Positions 61,770-64,000 of a stretch of DNA of 64,000 nucleotides are shown one piece after another. Below the pieces are notes generated by a model. That model was given only the letters and a program-made list of their open reading frames with translations, did not search any database and was not told where the DNA came from. Source of the DNA: Amycolatopsis sp. 195334CR (GTDB lineage: Bacteria > Actinomycetota > Actinomycetes > Mycobacteriales > Pseudonocardiaceae). Positions within the stretch are counted from its first letter, which is position 1. The number at the start of each line of letters is the position of its first letter. The translations under genes were made by a program, and so were the position numbers. The stretch lies in assembly GCF_017309385.1 (NCBI RefSeq), contig NZ_JAFJMJ010000002.1, positions 62,001-126,000 on the forward strand. Reading direction: 5' to 3'.

Positions 61770-63319
61770 AGCTGCTGGTCCTGCGCAATTCGCTGCGGGG
61801 GACCCGGATCGTCGGCTGGGTGGTGGGCGGGCTGGTCGGCCTGGTGGTGGCGGTGAGCACGCTGCTGGTCGGGGTGGTGCCGTTCGACCGGCCGGAGACC
61901 TCGGTCGACCTGCTGGCCTCGATCTACGCGGTGTGGCTGATCGGCTGGGTGCTGGCCCCGGTGGCCACCGGCGGGGGTGACGAAACGCTGCGGCCCGAGC
62001 AGTTCGCGCTGCTGCCGCTGTCGAACCGGCGCCTGGCGGCCGGGCTGCTGGCGGCCAGCCTGGTCGGGGTGACCACGCTGGTCAGCCTGGTGGCGTTCAG
62101 CGGCCTGTACTTCTACGGCCTGCGCTTCGGCGCCGCCCCGGCGCTGGTCGGCCTGCTCTTCGCGCTCCTGCAGCTGCTGCTGGTGGTGCTGGTCTACCGG
62201 GTGGTGACGGCCGCGCTCGGCACGCTGCTGAGTTCCCGCAAGGGCAAGGAACTCGGCATCCTGCTGGTGGCGCTGACCGGGTTGTCCGGGGTGGGCCTCA
62301 ACTACGCGCTGAACAACGTGGGCCCGGCGATCATCGAGGGGCAGGCGCCCGGCCTGGTGGCCGTGACGCGGGCGCTGCCCTCGGGCTGGGGCGCGATCGC
62401 GGTGCACGCCTCCGCCGAGGGGTCCTGGGGAACGGTGCTCCTGCTGGTGGCCGGTCTGGTGGTGCTGATCGGGGTGCTGCTGGTGCTCTGGGGCGCGTTG
62501 CTGGCGAAGCGCGTGACCTCGCCGTCCTACCGCGGTGCGGCCAGGGTGCGCACGTCGGAGCGGGCGGTGTCGACGGCGGCGGTTTCGCCGGTGGGCGCGG
62601 TGGTGCGCAAGGAACTGCGCACCTGGTGGCGGGACGCCCGGCGGCGGGTGGCGTTGATGAGCACGCTGATCATGGGCGTGGTGATCTGCGTGGTGCCGTC
62701 GTTCTCCGGGGAATCGGGTACGCCACTGGCCATGCTGGGGTTGTTCGTCGCGGTGTTCGCCTGCCTCCAGGCGGGGAACCTGTACGGCTTCGACGGCAGC
62801 GCGTTGTGGCACACGCTGGTCACCCCCGGCGCGCCGCACGCCGACGTGCGCGGGCGGCAGTTCGCCTGGGCGTTGCTGGTGGCGCCGATCGCGGTCCTGC
62901 TCAGCCTGGTCACACCGGCGGTGAGCGGGCGCGCGGACCTGTACCCGTGGGTGCTCGGGTTGCTGCCCGCGGTGCTCGGTGCCGGGGCGGGAGCGGTGCT
63001 GCTGCAGTCGGTCTACGTGGCCTACCCGCTGCCCGACCCGCGCCGGAACTCGAGCCCGTGGACCTCGGGCGGGCGGCCGGGGTGCGCGCGGGTGCTGATG
63101 ATGCTGGCGATCACCCTGCTGCAGCTGGTGACGGCCCTGCCGGTGGTGGCGGTGGAACTGGCCGGTGAGCTGAACGAGGTGGAGGCGCTCCGCTGGGCCG
63201 GGGTGCCGGTCGGCCTGGTCACCGGGGGACTGGTGGCGTGGTGGTGGGGCCGGATCGCGACGCGGCGGCTCACCACACGCGGCCCGGAACTGCTGAACAC
63301 GGTGGCCAAGGAGATCTGA
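61745..63319 (+). CDS. ABC transporter permease, two fused halves
   Basis: A 524-residue membrane protein with about 12 transmembrane segments arranged as two similar halves (roughly 20-260 and 285-515) joined by a basic cytoplasmic region (KELRTWWRDARRRV, ~290). It partners with the adjacent ATPase as an exporter. The duplicated layout suggests the transporter works with two ATPase copies. The GTG start lies 25 nt inside the ATPase coding sequence. The substrate is unknown; linkage to the lyase and sorbosone-dehydrogenase-like genes may hint at an aromatic or polyol compound. Confidence 0.85.
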   Translation: MVGVFVRLKLLVLRNSLRGTRIVGWVVGGLVGLVVAVSTLLVGVVPFDRPETSVDLLASIYAVWLIGWVLAPVATGGGDETLRPEQFALLPLSNRRLAAGLLAASLVGVTTLVSLVAFSGLYFYGLRFGAAPALVGLLFALLQLLLVVLVYRVVTAALGTLLSSRKGKELGILLVALTGLSGVGLNYALNNVGPAIIEGQAPGLVAVTRALPSGWGAIAVHASAEGSWGTVLLLVAGLVVLIGVLLVLWGALLAKRVTSPSYRGAARVRTSERAVSTAAVSPVGAVVRKELRTWWRDARRRVALMSTLIMGVVICVVPSFSGESGTPLAMLGLFVAVFACLQAGNLYGFDGSALWHTLVTPGAPHADVRGRQFAWALLVAPIAVLLSLVTPAVSGRADLYPWVLGLLPAVLGAGAGAVLLQSVYVAYPLPDPRRNSSPWTSGGRPGCARVLMMLAITLLQLVTALPVVAVELAGELNEVEALRWAGVPVGLVTGGLVAWWWGRIATRRLTTRGPELLNTVAKEI

Positions 63320-63346
63320 GCGCCCGGCCATGACGGTCCACAGTGG

Positions 63347-63733
63347 TCAGTGGGTCCGCCGGGCCTGGACCCGCCGGTAGCTGTAACCGAGCAGGACCAG
63401 CAGCACGATGCCGGACAGGATCAGGCTGGTGCCGGTGCTCCACCCGGCCAGCGGCAGGCCGGGCACCAGCCCCCACACCACCCCGGCGCCGATCAGCGCC
63501 AGCCCGGCCAGCACCGAACCGGCGATCCGCAGCGGCGAGGACACGCTGTCCTCGGCGGCCTTCATCGCGCGGTCGCGCACCGGGTCGACGTAGCGTTCCA
63601 GCTTCGGGAACTCCGAGGCGAGGATGAGCAGGCCCGCCAGCACCAGCAGCAGGCCGGGCCCGGGCAGCACCAGCAGGACGATGCCGATCACCAGGATCAG
63701 CACCCCCGCCACGGTCAGCAGCACGCGCTTCAT
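63347..63733 (-). CDS. PGPGW-family transmembrane protein
   Basis: 128 residues with about four hydrophobic segments. LVLPGPGLLLVLAGLLILASEF (~25-46) contains the PGPG signature of this small actinobacterial family (TIGR02611-like), whose function is unknown. The next helices are separated by a polar segment PKLERYVDPVRDRAMKAAED. ATG 63733 is the sensible start; the longer frame lacks a ribosome site and runs through the upstream gene. It is convergent with the ABC permease. Confidence 0.85.
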   Translation of the reverse strand: MKRVLLTVAGVLILVIGIVLLVLPGPGLLLVLAGLLILASEFPKLERYVDPVRDRAMKAAEDSVSSPLRIAGSVLAGLALIGAGVVWGLVPGLPLAGWSTGTSLILSGIVLLVLLGYSYRRVQARRTH

Positions 63734-63743
63734 CGATCCCACG

Positions 63744-64000
63744 TTAACCGAGCGCGGGCGTCCCGGCCGGGCGAGCGGCGTACTCGGTGAACGTGCCGTC
63801 CACGGTGAATCCGAGCCGCCGGTAGACCGGTTCACCTTCGGCCGAGGCCTGCAGCACGATCGACGGGAACCCGGCCTCGACGGCCGTGCGCAGGGTCGCC
63901 AGCGTCATCGCGCCGCCGAAGCCGCGCCGCCGGTGGCTCGCCAGCGTGCTGATGTTGTAGATGCCCGCGACCCCGGCGTGCAGGAAGACCTCACCGGTGC
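63744..64000 (-). CDS. GNAT-family acetyltransferase, C-terminal part (truncated by window)
   Basis: About 85 residues are visible up to the TAA at 63744-63746; the 5' part lies beyond the window. [25 protein letters not shown] is motif A of GNAT enzymes (RxxGxG acetyl-CoA loop), and [13 protein letters not shown] is motif B with the typical YxxxGF. The substrate is unknown. It ends 10 nt before the PGPGW gene on the same strand. Confidence 0.88.
   Translation of the reverse strand, partial: TGEVFLHAGVAGIYNISTLASHRRRGFGGAMTLATLRTAVEAGFPSIVLQASAEGEPVYRRLGFTVDGTFTEYAARPAGTPALG

Overview
The window is high-GC DNA with GTG and TTG starts, many start/stop overlaps, leaderless promoters and a secreted-hydrolase-rich gene content. 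These traits point to a filamentous actinomycete, most likely of the Pseudonocardiaceae (Amycolatopsis-like). This placement rests on gene content and style, not on a database search. It looks like an accessory chromosome-arm region: few housekeeping genes (RNase HI, asparagine synthetase, a LigD-type polymerase) sit among secreted enzymes, regulators, transporters and oxidoreductases. No tRNA, rRNA, CRISPR array, insertion sequence, integrase or prophage was seen.

Layout. 1-5.4 kb: a truncated secreted alpha/beta hydrolase, a cytochrome P450, a methyltransferase, and a PAS-GGDEF-EAL protein with both catalytic motifs decayed. 5.5-10.2 kb: a serine hydrolase, an anchored protein, and a two-gene molybdenum hydroxylase. 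10.3-16.5 kb: a decayed small gene, a secreted protease behind a DasR-type plus CebR-like operator, a GNAT, a PucR regulator divergent from a Baeyer-Villiger-type monooxygenase, and a trypsin. 16.6-25.3 kb: two LysR regulators around an MBL-fold protein, an MFS pump with a MerR-type promoter, a Tat-exported cholesterol oxidase with KstR-like sites, a reductase/AhpD-like pair and a GH64 beta-1,3-glucanase. 25.4-29.0 kb: an HxlR regulator with paired operators, DUF899, a PH-like membrane protein and a stand-alone LigD polymerase domain. 29.0-35.3 kb: two type VII secretion substrate-like modules around asnB, one carrying a 39-bp tandem repeat. 35.3-42.7 kb: ROK repressor/xylA, a kinase-like protein, and a convergent pair of secreted plant-polysaccharide enzymes, each preceded by a CebR box. 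42.7-47.7 kb: TetR/membrane protein, two divergent secreted esterases, RNase HI, DUF3050.

47.8-54.8 kb holds the most unusual locus. Two divergent, translationally coupled operons share a 296-bp control region. One side encodes a UbiA-like membrane protein, a flavin oxidoreductase and an acyl-CoA-synthetase-like protein. The other encodes a Gfo/Idh/MocA oxidoreductase, a TIM-barrel isomerase/epimerase and an M20 peptidase-like protein split into two coupled ORFs. Several of these have lost signature catalytic residues (UbiA aspartates, ligase A10 lysine, M20 glutamates). It is a candidate undescribed pathway for a prenyl- or acyl-linked polyol/sugar metabolite.

54.8-64 kb: an EF-hand protein, an ADP-ribosylglycohydrolase, an MFS/TetR divergent pair whose entire intergenic space is one palindrome, a sorbosone-dehydrogenase-like protein, a PcaB-like lyase linked to an ABC exporter, a PGPGW membrane protein and a truncated GNAT.

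A shared theme is polymer scavenging: cellulose/xylan (CebR boxes), chitin/GlcNAc (DasR box), beta-1,3-glucan, sterol and polyester-type enzymes. Operators are unusually legible in this window and are listed separately.
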